Of a stretch of DNA of 64,000 nucleotides, positions 18,783-28,995 are shown piece after piece. Location of the stretch: positions 2,666,001 to 2,730,000 of the forward strand of contig NZ_CP029187.1 in assembly GCF_003097535.1 (NCBI RefSeq). The letters are read 5' to 3'. The first letter of the stretch is position 1. Every line of letters starts with the position of its first letter. The stretch is from Flavobacterium pallidum (lineage in GTDB: Bacteria > Bacteroidota > Bacteroidia > Flavobacteriales > Flavobacteriaceae). The notes beneath the pieces were generated by a model. It searched no databases. It was not told where the DNA came from and saw nothing but the letters and a program-made list of their open reading frames with translations. A program made the translations under genes and the position numbers.

Positions 18783-19865
18783 CTACTTTTTGTAAAACGG
18801 CAATTTCACCACCTTCGCAGCAATATCATTTTTCCTGATGCGGATAAAGATTTCGCTGTCGAAGGCACTGTTTTCTGTAGTCACATAACCCAGTCCGATG
18901 CCTTTATTCAAAGAAGGAGCCATAGTTCCCGACGTTACGGTACCTATTAGATTTCCTTCTTTGTCGACAATGTCATAATCCTGCCTAGGTACCCCACGCT
19001 CAGTGAGCTCAAAACCGACCAGTTTGCGCGTCACGCCGGTCTCTTTTTGTTTTTTCAGGTTTTCCGAGTTGGTAAAATCTTTGTTGAATTTCGTAATCCA
19101 TCCCAAACCGGCTTCCAATGGCGATGTGGTATCGTTGATGTCATTTCCGTAAAGGCAAAATCCCATCTCCAACCTTAAAGTATCCCGCGCGGCCAAACCG
19201 ATGGGCTTGATACCATAAGGAGCGCCGGCTTCAAAAACCTTGTTCCAAAGCGTTTCCACCTGTTCATTTTTGCAATAAATCTCGAAACCGCCCGAACCGG
19301 TGTAACCCGTTGCGGAAATGATGATGTCGTTAAAACCGGCAAAATCACCCACTGCAAAATGATAATACGCAATGCTTGATAAATCTATAGATGACAAAGA
19401 CTGCATGGCTTCAACAGCTTTCGGGCCCTGGATGGCGAGCAACGAATAATCGTCTGAGCGGTTTTCCATCTTTACGCCAAGGTCATTGTGTGATGAAATC
19501 CAATCCCAGTCTTTATCAATATTGGAAGCATTGACGACCAGCATATATTCTTCTTCGCCTATTTTATAAACAATCAGATCGTCTACGATTCCGCCGTCAT
19601 TGTTAGGCAGGCAGGAATATTGCGCACGTCCTACAGTCAGTGTTGATGCGTCATTCGAAGTTACTTTCTGGATCAGGTCCAATGCGTTCGGGCCGGAGAG
19701 GAAGAATTCCCCCATATGTGAAACATCAAAAACCCCAACACCTTCGCGTACGGTTTCATGTTCAGCATTTACGCCTTCATAAAGTATCGGCATATTGTAA
19801 CCTGCAAATGGCAGCATTTTCGCCCCAAGGCTTTCGTGGACGTGTGTCAGCGCGGTATTTTTCAT
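18783..19865 (-). CDS. gcvT: Aminomethyltransferase, glycine cleavage system T protein
   Basis: The 360-aa protein transfers the methylene group from the H-protein-bound aminomethyl intermediate to tetrahydrofolate, releasing ammonia. It shows the family segments [20 protein letters not shown] at the N-terminus, [11 protein letters not shown] at about 43-53, [27 protein letters not shown] (about 185-198), [18 protein letters not shown] (folate site, about 228-245) and the C-terminal barrel with [21 protein letters not shown]. No gcvH or gcvP is in the window, and no glycine riboswitch is visible upstream. Confidence 0.95.
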   Translation of the reverse strand: MKNTALTHVHESLGAKMLPFAGYNMPILYEGVNAEHETVREGVGVFDVSHMGEFFLSGPNALDLIQKVTSNDASTLTVGRAQYSCLPNNDGGIVDDLIVYKIGEEEYMLVVNASNIDKDWDWISSHNDLGVKMENRSDDYSLLAIQGPKAVEAMQSLSSIDLSSIAYYHFAVGDFAGFNDIIISATGYTGSGGFEIYCKNEQVETLWNKVFEAGAPYGIKPIGLAARDTLRLEMGFCLYGNDINDTTSPLEAGLGWITKFNKDFTNSENLKKQKETGVTRKLVGFELTERGVPRQDYDIVDKEGNLIGTVTSGTMAPSLNKGIGLGYVTTENSAFDSEIFIRIRKNDIAAKVVKLPFYKK

Positions 19866-19929
19866 TGTATCGTGATAAAAGTTTGTGTTGCTAAAGTATC
19901 ATTTTTTATTAAATTATTAATTGTTTTTT

Positions 19930-20011
19930 GGGCAGCAATTTCCGGCGCTACACTGTATCTTTTTCTTCTTAAAGAAAGAAGAAAAAGGATGCCGCTTCGA
20001 TCCGGGCTGCT
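19930..20011 (+). repeat. Dispersed hairpin repeat, copy A
   Basis: Shares GGMGCWATTYCYGSYNNYCNCTNTATC, then a stem, then GGATGCCGCTTCGATC and GGGCTGC with copies at 31160 and 47375. The central stem here is TTTTTCTTCTT (19960-19970) with AAGAAGAAAAA (19976-19986), an 11-bp perfect pair. It lies between divergent gcvT and nnrD. Confidence 0.8.
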
Positions 20012-20047
20012 CATTCGTAAAAACAATGTTTATTCGTATATTTAGGT

Positions 20048-20902
20048 ATGAAAACCACAAAAGTCACCAGATCGCAAATCCGGAAAATTTACCGCCACGC
20101 AAAGCCCGATGACCACAAAGGAACTCGCGGCCACGCCTTAATTATCGGTGGGAGTTATGGTAAAATCGGGGCAATCTGCCTTTCTGCGGAAGCGGCATTA
20201 CGATCAGGCTGCGGATTGGTAACAGCCTTCATCCCGGAATGCGGTTATGAGATTGTGCAGGTTTCAATCCCCGAAGCCATGGTCATCACCGATAAAGACA
20301 AAGACAGCATTACATCCATTAAATTTCCCATAAAACCACAGGCTATTGGGATCGGGCCGGGGATGGGGCAGGAGGCATGGACCAAAAAAGCTTTTTATAA
20401 TTTCATGAAAACAAATGACTTCCCTTTGGTCATTGACGCTGATGGTTTAAATATCCTGGCGTCAGCAAAAAAATACAAGGACCTTCTTAAACCCGGCACC
20501 ATACTTACGCCACACCCCAAAGAACTGGAACGACTGATCGGGAAATGGGAAACCGAAAAAGAAAAATTCGTGATGGCAACAGTATTTGCAAATCAGCACA
20601 ATGTGATTATAGTGATGAAAGGTGCTCCGACTTGCATTATATCAGGAGCTGAAGTTTTCCAGAATGCGACGGGAAATCCGGCGCTTGCCACAGCCGGAAG
20701 CGGTGATGTGCTTACTGGGATCATCACTTCGCTGCTGGCTCAATCTTACCGCCCTATTGATGCGGCGATTTTGGGCGTTTACCTTCAAGGCCTCACAGCA
20801 GATATCGCTTTACCCGAAACAGGCACGGAATCTTTTACTGCTTCCGACATCATCCAAAATTTAGGAAAAGCGTTTATAAATATCGGCAAATCAATGTATT
20901 AG
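20048..20902 (+). CDS. nnrD: ADP-dependent NAD(P)H-hydrate dehydratase
   Basis: The 284-aa ribokinase-like enzyme repairs hydrated NADH and NADPH using ADP. It has HALIIGGSYGKIGAICLSAEAALRSGCGLVT at about 29-59, the GIGPGMGQ loop at about 100-107, LVIDADGLNIL (about 127-137), LTPHPKE and the nucleotide-binding NPALATAGSGDVLTGII near residue 218-234. In many bacteria this domain is fused to the NnrE epimerase; here only the dehydratase is present, so the epimerase must be elsewhere. The motif ATAGSGD keeps the catalytic aspartate. Confidence 0.9.
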   Translation: MKTTKVTRSQIRKIYRHAKPDDHKGTRGHALIIGGSYGKIGAICLSAEAALRSGCGLVTAFIPECGYEIVQVSIPEAMVITDKDKDSITSIKFPIKPQAIGIGPGMGQEAWTKKAFYNFMKTNDFPLVIDADGLNILASAKKYKDLLKPGTILTPHPKELERLIGKWETEKEKFVMATVFANQHNVIIVMKGAPTCIISGAEVFQNATGNPALATAGSGDVLTGIITSLLAQSYRPIDAAILGVYLQGLTADIALPETGTESFTASDIIQNLGKAFINIGKSMY

Positions 20903-20956
20903 TGTTAAATAAAACACAAAATGAGATTAAGGTTTTTCCCGATAGTCAATATTTTG

Positions 20957-21121
20957 TAGTTTTATAATGTAGCGGAATTGATGATAAGAATATTACAGAT
21001 TCATTGGATTTTATTCCATAGCAAAGTAATTCTTGAATCGCGAGGTACTGTCAACGTTAACAGCCGGTTACATTAAAATGCTACAATAGAGAGGCCTTTT
21101 CAGTAAAGTGCCTCTCTTTTA
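20957..21121 (+). ncRNA. Possible small transcript with a 31-codon ORF and its own terminator
   Basis: The 255-bp gap after nnrD has a near-consensus -7 box (TATTTTG, 20950-20956), a short ORF at 20981-21076 (ATG to TAA, 31 codons, peptide beginning MIRILQIHWILF) and a hairpin at 21088-21117 followed by T4. The order promoter-like box, ORF, terminator suggests a small mRNA or RNA, but each element alone is weak. It may also be only the nnrD 3' UTR. Confidence 0.25.
21088..21121 (+). terminator. Rho-independent terminator
   Basis: AGAGAGGC (21088-21095) pairs with GCCTCTCT (21110-21117), followed by TTTTATTTT. It lies 186 nt after the nnrD stop. Confidence 0.75.
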
Positions 21122-21157
21122 TTTTGTAAAAACAGTATTTTTGGCAAAATCAAAAAC

Positions 21158-21586
21158 ATGAAGAAAATCATATTCCTTATTTGTATTGGCTTTGTCTTTT
21201 CCTGCGCCGAATCTAAATATCCGGAACAGGAGAAAGCGGTTCGCGAACAAATGAAAAAAATGGATGGTGCTGCCGCTTATGCCGATAAGGTCCAGATAGA
21301 AATCATCGAAATTCCGGCTAAAAAAGTGTACGGCATCTTGTCGCAGAAAGCGGTTTACATGATGAAAACTATGGCTTCCTGTATTTCACCGGAATGCAAA
21401 TATGAAATGCACCGCTACACCGAGAAGAAGTTGGCTTATGATAAATTAATGGCTGATTCCGGAAAAAAGGTTTACTACCAGGCACATGTAATGCTGCTTG
21501 AAGAAAAAGATACTGTGGTGAGCAGTTATATGTTCCTTGACGATGCGGATACGTTCATTGATTTTACGCCAAAACTGCATCCTTAA
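21158..21586 (+). CDS. Small conserved hypothetical lipoprotein
   Basis: The 142-aa protein has a lipoprotein signal with VFSC and the acylated cysteine at C16, so it is anchored to a membrane outside the cytoplasm. The mature part is lysine- and glutamate-rich in its first 40 residues and then has a mixed alpha/beta pattern (IEIIEIPAKKVYGIL, YYQAHVMLLEEKDTVV). Two cysteines (CISPEC, about 74-79) could form a disulfide. I recognise no domain. Its stop overlaps the convergent DUF421 gene by 4 nt, leaving no room for a terminator. Confidence 0.65.
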   Translation: MKKIIFLICIGFVFSCAESKYPEQEKAVREQMKKMDGAAAYADKVQIEIIEIPAKKVYGILSQKAVYMMKTMASCISPECKYEMHRYTEKKLAYDKLMADSGKKVYYQAHVMLLEEKDTVVSSYMFLDDADTFIDFTPKLHP

Positions 21587-22098
21587 GCTATTCTTGTCAG
21601 GCTTTTGCGGTTCTTTTTACGCTTATAATGGGTTTGACTCAGGTTTTTATCTCCTGAAATAATGCTGATATTGCCATCCATTTCAAGCATTGCCAGCTTC
21701 ACATCACTGATGTTTTCGATGCCATGTTCGTGTATGGCTTCCATCAATTCATCGTGGGAAATACTTTCATGCGCAAGCATCCTGAAATCAGCCTTCCCAT
21801 TGTGTATCAGGATTTGCGGCTTTTCCTGCAGCAATTCGCCCAAACCTTTGTAACGGAAAATCAGTTTTTTAACGATGAAGTTCAATAGGAATAAAATCAA
21901 TGCAGCGCATAACCCGCCCCAGAGTGTACTGTCAGCTCCTACCATGGCATTCTGCACCGAATTGCTGATCAGCAATATCAATACAACGTCGGCAGTATTG
22001 AGTTGTGACAATTCCTTCTTGCCAAAAATACGTAGCGCCAACACCATAAAGATGTAAACGGCTGCGCTTCGGAGTGCTATGTCAAGATAGGGATTCAT
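21583..22098 (-). CDS. DUF421 domain membrane protein (YetF-like)
   Basis: The 171-aa protein has three N-terminal helices (about 8-28, 36-55 and 58-78) with the family pattern [30 protein letters not shown], then a cytoplasmic beta-rich domain with [11 protein letters not shown] and [34 protein letters not shown], the YetF fold. Its function is not known. Its start overlaps the end of the rimK-like gene by 17 nt, so the two are translationally linked, and it converges on the lipoprotein gene with a 4-nt overlap. Confidence 0.85.
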   Translation of the reverse strand: MNPYLDIALRSAAVYIFMVLALRIFGKKELSQLNTADVVLILLISNSVQNAMVGADSTLWGGLCAALILFLLNFIVKKLIFRYKGLGELLQEKPQILIHNGKADFRMLAHESISHDELMEAIHEHGIENISDVKLAMLEMDGNISIISGDKNLSQTHYKRKKNRKSLTRIA

Positions 22099-23488
22099 TC
22101 GGCATTTTCTTTTTTACAGGTTTATTTTTGAAATGCGCTTCAATCGCTAAGATCATTTCTCCTGCAATATCCTTATTCGTAGCGCCTTCAATGCCTTCAA
22201 GGCCCGGAGAGGAATTCACCTCGAGCAAGAGTGGTCCTTTTGAAGATCGGATAATATCTACACCGGCGACTTTTAAATCCATGGCTTTGGCTGCTTTTAT
22301 GGCAATCTTTTTCTCTTCGGCAGTAATTTTTATAACAGATGCGGTACCACCCAAATGAATATTCGCCCGGAATTCACCCGGCAATGCTTCCCTTTGGATT
22401 GCAGCAACAACTTTTCCGTCAATTACAAAACAGCGAATGTCTTTCCCGTTGGCTTCCTTAATAAATTCCTGAACCAAAATATTGGCATTAAGGCTTTTAA
22501 AAGCATTGATCACACTTTCTGCAGCCTTTTTGGTTTCTGCCAAAACGACACCTTTTCCTTGTGTACCTTCCAGTAATTTGACGATAATGGGCGGGCCGCC
22601 AACCATCTTGATCAGGTCATTGGTGTCCAATGGGGAATTTGCAAAGCCTGTAGTAGGAATGTCAACGCCATGATTTAGCAACAGTTGCAGTGAAAATAAT
22701 TTATCACGGGATTGTGTAATAGCTGCTGCAGAATTCAGGCAAAAGACCTTTAAAGCCTCAAACTGCCGTGTCAGAGCACAACCATAAAACGTTATACTGG
22801 GCCTGATCCTCGGGATAACCGCGTCAAAATCATCCAGAACCCTGCCGCCGCGGTAATGTATTTCAGGAGTCGTAGCATCAAGTTTCATATAACATTCCTT
22901 AATGTTCAGGAAATGCATTTCATGTCCACGCATTTCACCGGCTTCCATGATGCGTTTGTTGCTGTACAATTCGGGATTACTGGCCAAAACCCCGATACGC
23001 AATCCGCCTTGCCGTGTGACAGCAGCTTTGTAAATTTCCCTTAAACTATCGGAAGTGGGTTCGCCTAATAAATAGGTTTCTTCAGGATCAACAAGAATGC
23101 GCCCGCTCATGGCTTCGCGTCCTAAAAGCATACGAAATCCCATGGAATCCCTGTTGGTTAAGGTAATTTCAATCTGCCAGATTTTGCCACCGATTTCAAG
23201 GTCTGAACCAATAACATAACGCTGTTCACGGAAACCGCTGGAGCTTTTTACGACGCGCTTATCAATCAGTTTCGATTCACAATGGATGACCGTTTTAACG
23301 TTATTCTGTATTGGGTTTACATCAAATTTCACCCAGTTTTCTCCATTTTTGATAAATGGGGCAATGTTGATGGCATGTAAAGCGGAAGTTTTGGCGCCTG
23401 AATCGACGCGGGCTTTGATTGTTGGGATTCCGAGTGTAGGAAAGGAGCACCATTCTTCACTTCCGACGATGACTTTTTCTTGGAGCAT
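22082..23488 (-). CDS. RimK-type ATP-grasp ligase fused to an N-terminal RimB-like protease domain
   Basis: The 468-aa protein has two parts. Residues 1-140 match the ATP-dependent zinc protease/RimB-like group with [13 protein letters not shown] (27-39), a retropepsin-like DSGA active-site motif. Residues about 165-460 match Rim[31 protein letters not shown], the ATP-grasp core [35 protein letters not shown] and the magnesium-binding [15 protein letters not shown]. In E. coli RimK adds glutamates to ribosomal protein S6 and makes poly-glutamate, and RimB in some proteobacteria is a protease that trims that tail. A fusion would put adding and removing in one chain (inference). It overlaps the DUF421 gene. 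Confidence 0.85.
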   Translation of the reverse strand: MLQEKVIVGSEEWCSFPTLGIPTIKARVDSGAKTSALHAINIAPFIKNGENWVKFDVNPIQNNVKTVIHCESKLIDKRVVKSSSGFREQRYVIGSDLEIGGKIWQIEITLTNRDSMGFRMLLGREAMSGRILVDPEETYLLGEPTSDSLREIYKAAVTRQGGLRIGVLASNPELYSNKRIMEAGEMRGHEMHFLNIKECYMKLDATTPEIHYRGGRVLDDFDAVIPRIRPSITFYGCALTRQFEALKVFCLNSAAAITQSRDKLFSLQLLLNHGVDIPTTGFANSPLDTNDLIKMVGGPPIIVKLLEGTQGKGVVLAETKKAAESVINAFKSLNANILVQEFIKEANGKDIRCFVIDGKVVAAIQREALPGEFRANIHLGGTASVIKITAEEKKIAIKAAKAMDLKVAGVDIIRSSKGPLLLEVNSSPGLEGIEGATNKDIAGEMILAIEAHFKNKPVKKKMPNESLS

Positions 23489-23542
23489 CTTAAAGATATT
23501 ATTTTACCCAAATGTATGCTGAAACCGGAATTATAAAAAGAA

Positions 23543-23571
23543 AAACCTCTGAAATTTTGTTTCAGAGGTTT
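23543..23571. terminator. Terminator with a 12-bp perfect stem after clpC
   Basis: AAACCTCTGAAA (23543-23554) pairs with TTTCAGAGGTTT (23560-23571). It is 20 nt after the clpC stop on minus. Confidence 0.85.
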
Positions 23572-23591
23572 AATTTATAAGGATTAAATAA

Positions 23592-26138
23592 TTAGTTCGT
23601 TGGTTCTTCAGCCTTCTGGACTTTAACCGTCAGTTCCTGAGCGGAATCGTCTTCAAGATCCATGTAGATTTCGTCGCCATTTCCTATTTTGGAAGTGATG
23701 ATTTCTTCTGCCAAAGCGTCTTCGACGTACTTCTGGATGGCTCTTTTTAACGGTCTTGCGCCAAATTGCTTGTCAAAACCTTTATCGGCAATAAATGCTT
23801 TGGCTTTGTCTGACAGATTCAGTTTGTAGCCTAAATCGGCGATACGGGCATATAATTTCTTAAGTTCAATCTCAATGATCTGGTCGATATCGTGTTTTTC
23901 TAACGGATTGAACACAATCACGTCATCGATCCTGTTCAGGAATTCCGGCGCAAATGATTTTTTCAATGCGTTTTCAATGACACTTTTCGAATGCTCATCA
24001 GCCTGGGAGATCTTTGCGGAAGTCCCGAAACCGACACCCTGCCCGAAATCTTTTAATTGGCGTGCCCCGATATTCGAAGTCATGATAATGATCGTATTCT
24101 TGAAATCGATTTTGCGTCCTAGACTGTCTGTTAAATAACCATCGTCTAAAACCTGCAGCATCATATTGAAGACATCCGGATGCGCTTTTTCAATCTCGTC
24201 CAGAAGCACTACACAATAAGGTTTCCGTCTTACTTTTTCGGTGAGCTGCCCGCCTTCTTCATAACCGACATATCCCGGAGGCGCACCTACCAATCTTGAA
24301 ATGGCGAATTTTTCCATGTATTCGCTCATGTCAATACGCACCAAAGCATCTTCGGAATCAAACAATTCCTTTGCAAGGACTTTTGCCAATTGTGTTTTAC
24401 CGACACCGGTTTGCCCGAGGAAGATAAACGATCCGATTGGTCGGTTCGGGTCTTTCAATCCGGCACGGTTCCTTTGGATAGAACGGGCGATTTTTAATAC
24501 CGCTTCATTTTGTCCAATGACCTTATTTGTAATTAGTTCCGGCAGCTTAGCTAATTTATTGCTTTCAGTTTGTGCGATACGGTTTACGGGAATTCCGGTC
24601 ATCATTGAGACCACGTCTGCAACATTATCTTCAGTGACCAAAATGCGGTTGCTCTTAGACTCTTCTTCCCATTGTTCCTGGGCTATAGCCAGGTCTTTCT
24701 CGAGGCGTTTTTCATCATCACGAAGTTTGGCCGCTTCCTCATATTTTTGTTTCTTAACCACCGTATTTTTGAGTTCACGAACTTCTTCCAACTGGCGTTC
24801 CAGGTCAAGAATTTGTTTTGGAACGTCAATATTGGTGATGTGCACGCGTGATCCTGCTTCATCCATCGCATCAATGGCTTTGTCAGGAAGGAAACGCTCA
24901 GACATATACCTGTTTGTCAACTTCACGCAGGCTTCAATCGCTTCGGGCGTGTAAGTGACATTGTGGTGGTCTTCGTATTTGTTTTTGACGTTATTCAAAA
25001 TCGTGATGGTTTCCTCAACAGATGTCGGTTCTACAATTACTTTCTGGAAACGCCTTTCCAAAGCACCGTCTTTTTCAATATATTGACGGTATTCGTCTAA
25101 AGTTGTCGCACCAATACATTGGATTTCGCCTCTTGCAAGAGCAGGCTTGAACATATTGGAAGCATCAAGCGAACCAGTTGCGCCTCCGGCTCCAACAATG
25201 GTATGAATCTCGTCTATAAATAGGATAATATCGTCATTTTTTTCAAGCTCGTTCATGACGGCTTTCATTCTTTCCTCGAATTGCCCGCGGTATTTTGTGC
25301 CGGCAACAAGACTGGCCAAATCCAAAGTTACTACACGTTTATTAAATAAGATACGGGAAACTTTCTTCTGGATAATGCGTAATGCCAGTCCTTCAGCAAT
25401 TGCGGATTTACCAACACCAGGCTCACCGATCAGCAATGGGTTGTTTTTCTTACGTCGGCTTAAAATTTGTGAAACACGCTCGATTTCCTTCTCGCGGCCT
25501 ACGACGGGGTCGAGTTTGCCTTCTTCAGCCATTTCAGTCAGGTCCCTTCCGAAATTATCCAGAACGGGTGTCTTGGATTTCTTATTGGACTTATTGGCGG
25601 GATTATTGAAACTGCCTTCCTTCAGGCTGTCATCTTGTCCTGAATCTTCATTGTAAGATTCGTTTTTTGGCAAATTGTCTAAAAATTCTTCTTCGTTTGG
25701 CGTCATATTTAAATATTGTTCTTTAGCTGAGTCATAATCGATTTTAAGCTTATTCAACAGCTTGGTTGTAGGGTCATTTTCGTTTCGTAAAATGCATAAT
25801 AAAAGATGTGCAGTACTGATAGAAGTGCTTTGAAAAACCTTCGCTTCCAGGAAAGTGGTCTTCAAAGCGCGCTCTGCCTGACGGGTCAGGTGCAGGTTTT
25901 TCTTGTCATTGCTGATTTCAACGGCCGGACTGGCAGGGCTCAGGATTTCGACCTTACGGCGCAAATGTTCCAGATCCACGGATAGGTTGTTCAGTATATT
26001 GATTGCTTTTCCGTTTCCGTCACGCAGGATGCCAAGCATCAAATGCTCGGTGCCAATGAAATCATGGCCCAGTCGCAGTGCTTCTTCCTTACTGTAAGTA
26101 ATGACATCTTTTACTCTTGGTGAAAAATTATCATCCAT
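23592..26138 (-). CDS. clpC: ClpC-type AAA+ unfoldase of the Clp protease
   Basis: From ATG 26138 it encodes 848 aa; the longer frame to 26189 adds residues that do not fit the family. The double Clp N domain (1-145, [12 protein letters not shown]...) binds adaptors and substrates. AAA domain 1 has Walker A GEPGVGKS (238-245) and Walker [13 protein letters not shown]-like coiled middle region (about 455-500, [15 protein letters not shown]) identifies ClpC rather than ClpA. AAA domain 2 carries GQTGVGKT and the Clp D2-small C-terminus. It feeds unfolded proteins to ClpP. A CTGTC-GG-GACAG palindrome lies about 60 nt upstream, and gyrA is divergent. Confidence 0.95.
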   Translation of the reverse strand: MDDNFSPRVKDVITYSKEEALRLGHDFIGTEHLMLGILRDGNGKAINILNNLSVDLEHLRRKVEILSPASPAVEISNDKKNLHLTRQAERALKTTFLEAKVFQSTSISTAHLLLCILRNENDPTTKLLNKLKIDYDSAKEQYLNMTPNEEEFLDNLPKNESYNEDSGQDDSLKEGSFNNPANKSNKKSKTPVLDNFGRDLTEMAEEGKLDPVVGREKEIERVSQILSRRKKNNPLLIGEPGVGKSAIAEGLALRIIQKKVSRILFNKRVVTLDLASLVAGTKYRGQFEERMKAVMNELEKNDDIILFIDEIHTIVGAGGATGSLDASNMFKPALARGEIQCIGATTLDEYRQYIEKDGALERRFQKVIVEPTSVEETITILNNVKNKYEDHHNVTYTPEAIEACVKLTNRYMSERFLPDKAIDAMDEAGSRVHITNIDVPKQILDLERQLEEVRELKNTVVKKQKYEEAAKLRDDEKRLEKDLAIAQEQWEEESKSNRILVTEDNVADVVSMMTGIPVNRIAQTESNKLAKLPELITNKVIGQNEAVLKIARSIQRNRAGLKDPNRPIGSFIFLGQTGVGKTQLAKVLAKELFDSEDALVRIDMSEYMEKFAISRLVGAPPGYVGYEEGGQLTEKVRRKPYCVVLLDEIEKAHPDVFNMMLQVLDDGYLTDSLGRKIDFKNTIIIMTSNIGARQLKDFGQGVGFGTSAKISQADEHSKSVIENALKKSFAPEFLNRIDDVIVFNPLEKHDIDQIIEIELKKLYARIADLGYKLNLSDKAKAFIADKGFDKQFGARPLKRAIQKYVEDALAEEIITSKIGNGDEIYMDLEDDSAQELTVKVQKAEEPTN

Positions 26139-26198
26139 AATAAATAAGATTGGTATTGTAAATTTAATGAATATCTGCTCCAAAAGCAAAAACCATAC

Positions 26199-26210
26199 CT
26201 GTCGGGACAG
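26199..26210. promoter_or_regulatory. Candidate operator: inverted repeat CTGTC-GG-GACAG
   Basis: A 5-bp palindrome with a 2-nt spacer lies 60-72 nt upstream of the clpC start, followed on the plus strand by another GTCAG. Stress genes in this phylum often have small palindromes upstream, so this may be a regulator site. It is a pattern-only call. Confidence 0.35.
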
Positions 26211-26397
26211 TGTCAGCTAATTGACAAAAAAATATCGGATAATAAAAGTTAAAGCCCCATCAACTTATTAACCGATAAAACCGCTTCATTTGTTAATAAA
26301 TCAGCCAAATTTCTAAAAGTTTATATACGTAAAATAAGTCGAAAAGGTTATATTAGCGGGATTTTTCAATTATATAATTTAAAACCAAAATAGCAAT

Positions 26398-28977
26398 ATG
26401 TCTGACGGAGAAAGGTTAATTCCGATTAACATTGAAGACGAAATGAAGTCAGCTTACATCGATTATTCGATGTCAGTTATCGTATCAAGAGCATTGCCTG
26501 ATGTCAGGGATGGTCTGAAGCCCGTTCACAGAAGGGTTCTTTTCGGAATGTATGAATTAGGAGTATTATCAAACAGGGCCCATAAAAAATCTGCGAGAAT
26601 CGTCGGGGAAGTGCTCGGTAAGTATCACCCGCACGGCGATACTTCAGTTTATGACGCGATGGTGCGTATGGCCCAGGAATGGAGCCTTCGCTACCTGCTC
26701 GTTGACGGTCAGGGTAACTTCGGGTCTGTTGATGGTGACAGCCCTGCGGCAATGCGTTATACTGAGGCCAGGATGAAAAAAATCTCGGAGGAGATTATGG
26801 CTGATATCGATAAGGAAACCGTTGATTTCCAACTAAACTTTGACGATACGCTTTATGAGCCGAAAGTAATGCCGACCAAAGTGCCGAACCTTTTGGTAAA
26901 TGGCGCTTCCGGAATTGCCGTCGGTATGGCTACGAATATGCCGCCGCACAACCTTACGGAAGTGATTGACGGTACATTAGCGTATATTGACAATAATGAT
27001 ATCGAGATTGATGAATTAATGCATCATATCAAAGCACCTGATTTCCCTACGGGTGGTGTGATTTACGGTTACGAAGGTGTTCGTGAAGCGTTCAAGACCG
27101 GCCGTGGAAGAATTGTGATGCGCGCCAAAGTGAACTTTGAAGAAGTGGAAGGCCGCGAATCGATTATCGTAACAGAAATTCCATATCAGGTTAACAAAGC
27201 CGAAATGATCAAGAAAACGGCGGATCTGGTGAATGATAAAAAAATAGAAGGCATTGCCAATATCCGTGACGAATCGGACAGGACAGGTATGCGTATCGTA
27301 TATATCCTGAAACGCGATGCGGTTCCGAATGTCGTTTTGAATACCTTATATAAGTATACGCAATTGCAGTCTTCTTTCAGTGTAAACAATATTGCTCTGG
27401 TGAATGGAAGGCCGCAAATGCTGAACCTGAAAGACCTGATTCATTATTTCGTTGAGCACCGTCATGATGTTGTCGTACGCCGTACGCAATATGATTTACG
27501 CAAAGCGGAAGAGCGGGCGCACATTTTAGAAGGATTGATTATTGCTTCGGATAATATTGATGAAGTGATCGCAATCATCCGTGGTTCTGCCAATACCGAT
27601 CAGGCAAGGGAACGATTGATGGAACGCTTCAGCCTTTCGGACATTCAGTCCAAGGCGATTGTTGAAATGCGTCTGCGTCAGCTGACAGGATTAGAGCAGG
27701 ACAAACTGCGTGCTGAATACGAAGAAATCATGAAGTTGATTGAGCATTTGAAGGCATTATTGGCCAGTAAAGAGCTGCGTATGGAACTAATCAAGGAAGA
27801 ACTTACTGAAATCCGTGATAAATATGGTGATGAGCGCCGTTCGCAGATCGAATATTCCGGTGGTGATGTCAGTATTGAAGATTTAATTGCCGATGAAAAT
27901 GTGGTAATAACGATTTCACATGCTGGCTATATCAAAAGGACGCCGTTGTCAGAATACAAAACGCAGAACCGCGGCGGCGTAGGGCAGAAGAGTGCCGGGA
28001 CACGCGACCAGGATTTTCTGGAGCATATGTATGTGGCCACAAACCACCAGTACATGCTGTTCTTTACCGGAAAAGGGAAATGTTTCTGGATGCGTGTTTA
28101 TGAAATTCCTGAAGGAAGTAAGACCAGCAAAGGCCGTGCCATCCAGAACCTTATCAATATCGAGAATGACGATAAGGTGAAAGCCTTCATCTGTACTCAG
28201 GACCTGAAGGACCAGGAATACATCAACAACCATTACCTTATTATGGTGACCAAACAAGGCCAGGTGAAAAAAACTGCTTTGGAACAATATTCCCGTCCAA
28301 GGGTTAACGGGGTGGCGGCTATTACCATCCGTGAAGATGACGAATTGCTGGAAGCAAAACTGACCAATGGGGAAAGCCAGGTTTTGGTGGCCGTAAAATC
28401 AGGAAAACTGGTGCGTTTCGAAGAAAGCAAGACGCGTCCGATGGGAAGGACTGCTTCCGGTGTACGCGGCATCACACTTCAGGATGATAAGGACGAAGTG
28501 ATTGGTATGGTTACTGTAAACGATATGAACAGCGAAATCCTTGTGGTTGCCGAAAACGGTTATGGTAAGCGTTCTAGCCTTGAAGAATACCGCGTCACAA
28601 ACCGTGGTGGTAAAGGTGTGAAAACATTGAACATCACTGAAAAGACCGGAAAACTCGTTTCCATCAATAGTGTGACCGATGCCGATGATTTGATGATCAT
28701 CAACAAATCCGGATTGACCATCAGGATGGCAGTCGAAGATTTAAGGGTCGTGGGCCGTGCTACGCAAGGTGTACGACTCATCAACATCAAAGGAAACGAT
28801 TCCATTGCTGCCGTTACGAAAGTAATGAAAGAGGACGAAGAAGAAGCGCTGGAAGGTGCGGTGGAAGAAGCTGCAGCAGAAGGAAGACCTTTGGAAACCA
28901 CAGATTCTACTTCTGAAATAAGTGATGAAGACCATGAAGATCCGATTGCGGATACTGAAATTGATATTGAGGAATAA
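26398..28977 (+). CDS. gyrA: DNA gyrase subunit A
   Basis: The 859-aa protein breaks and rejoins DNA to introduce negative supercoils with GyrB. It has the N-terminal winged-helix and tower core with the active-site tyrosine Y121 in AMRYTEARM, the quinolone region [17 protein letters not shown] with T82 in place of the E. coli S83 and the aspartate conserved, and the C-terminal six-bladed pinwheel from about residue 500 (the GyrA-box appears as QNRGGVGQK and [10 protein letters not shown]). The C-terminal about 40 residues are acidic ([18 protein letters not shown] and so on). It begins 259 nt from the divergent clpC start. Confidence 0.95.
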   Translation: MSDGERLIPINIEDEMKSAYIDYSMSVIVSRALPDVRDGLKPVHRRVLFGMYELGVLSNRAHKKSARIVGEVLGKYHPHGDTSVYDAMVRMAQEWSLRYLLVDGQGNFGSVDGDSPAAMRYTEARMKKISEEIMADIDKETVDFQLNFDDTLYEPKVMPTKVPNLLVNGASGIAVGMATNMPPHNLTEVIDGTLAYIDNNDIEIDELMHHIKAPDFPTGGVIYGYEGVREAFKTGRGRIVMRAKVNFEEVEGRESIIVTEIPYQVNKAEMIKKTADLVNDKKIEGIANIRDESDRTGMRIVYILKRDAVPNVVLNTLYKYTQLQSSFSVNNIALVNGRPQMLNLKDLIHYFVEHRHDVVVRRTQYDLRKAEERAHILEGLIIASDNIDEVIAIIRGSANTDQARERLMERFSLSDIQSKAIVEMRLRQLTGLEQDKLRAEYEEIMKLIEHLKALLASKELRMELIKEELTEIRDKYGDERRSQIEYSGGDVSIEDLIADENVVITISHAGYIKRTPLSEYKTQNRGGVGQKSAGTRDQDFLEHMYVATNHQYMLFFTGKGKCFWMRVYEIPEGSKTSKGRAIQNLINIENDDKVKAFICTQDLKDQEYINNHYLIMVTKQGQVKKTALEQYSRPRVNGVAAITIREDDELLEAKLTNGESQVLVAVKSGKLVRFEESKTRPMGRTASGVRGITLQDDKDEVIGMVTVNDMNSEILVVAENGYGKRSSLEEYRVTNRGGKGVKTLNITEKTGKLVSINSVTDADDLMIINKSGLTIRMAVEDLRVVGRATQGVRLINIKGNDSIAAVTKVMKEDEEEALEGAVEEAAAEGRPLETTDSTSEISDEDHEDPIADTEIDIEE

Positions 28978-28995
28978 TAATTTAAATGAATTTAT

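Noticed and set aside
19866..20047. Glycine riboswitch before gcvT
   Set aside because: The upstream region holds only the dispersed hairpin repeat. I could not find the conserved glycine aptamer core, and the gap is short.
24301..24954. A 217-codon open frame on the strand opposite to clpC
   Set aside because: It lies wholly inside a strongly supported gene on the other strand and shows no recognisable domain, so it is a shadow frame.
26398..28977. Quinolone-resistance change in GyrA (T82 where E. coli has S83)
   Set aside because: Threonine at this position is the ordinary residue I recall for flavobacterial gyrases, so it is not evidence for acquired resistance.
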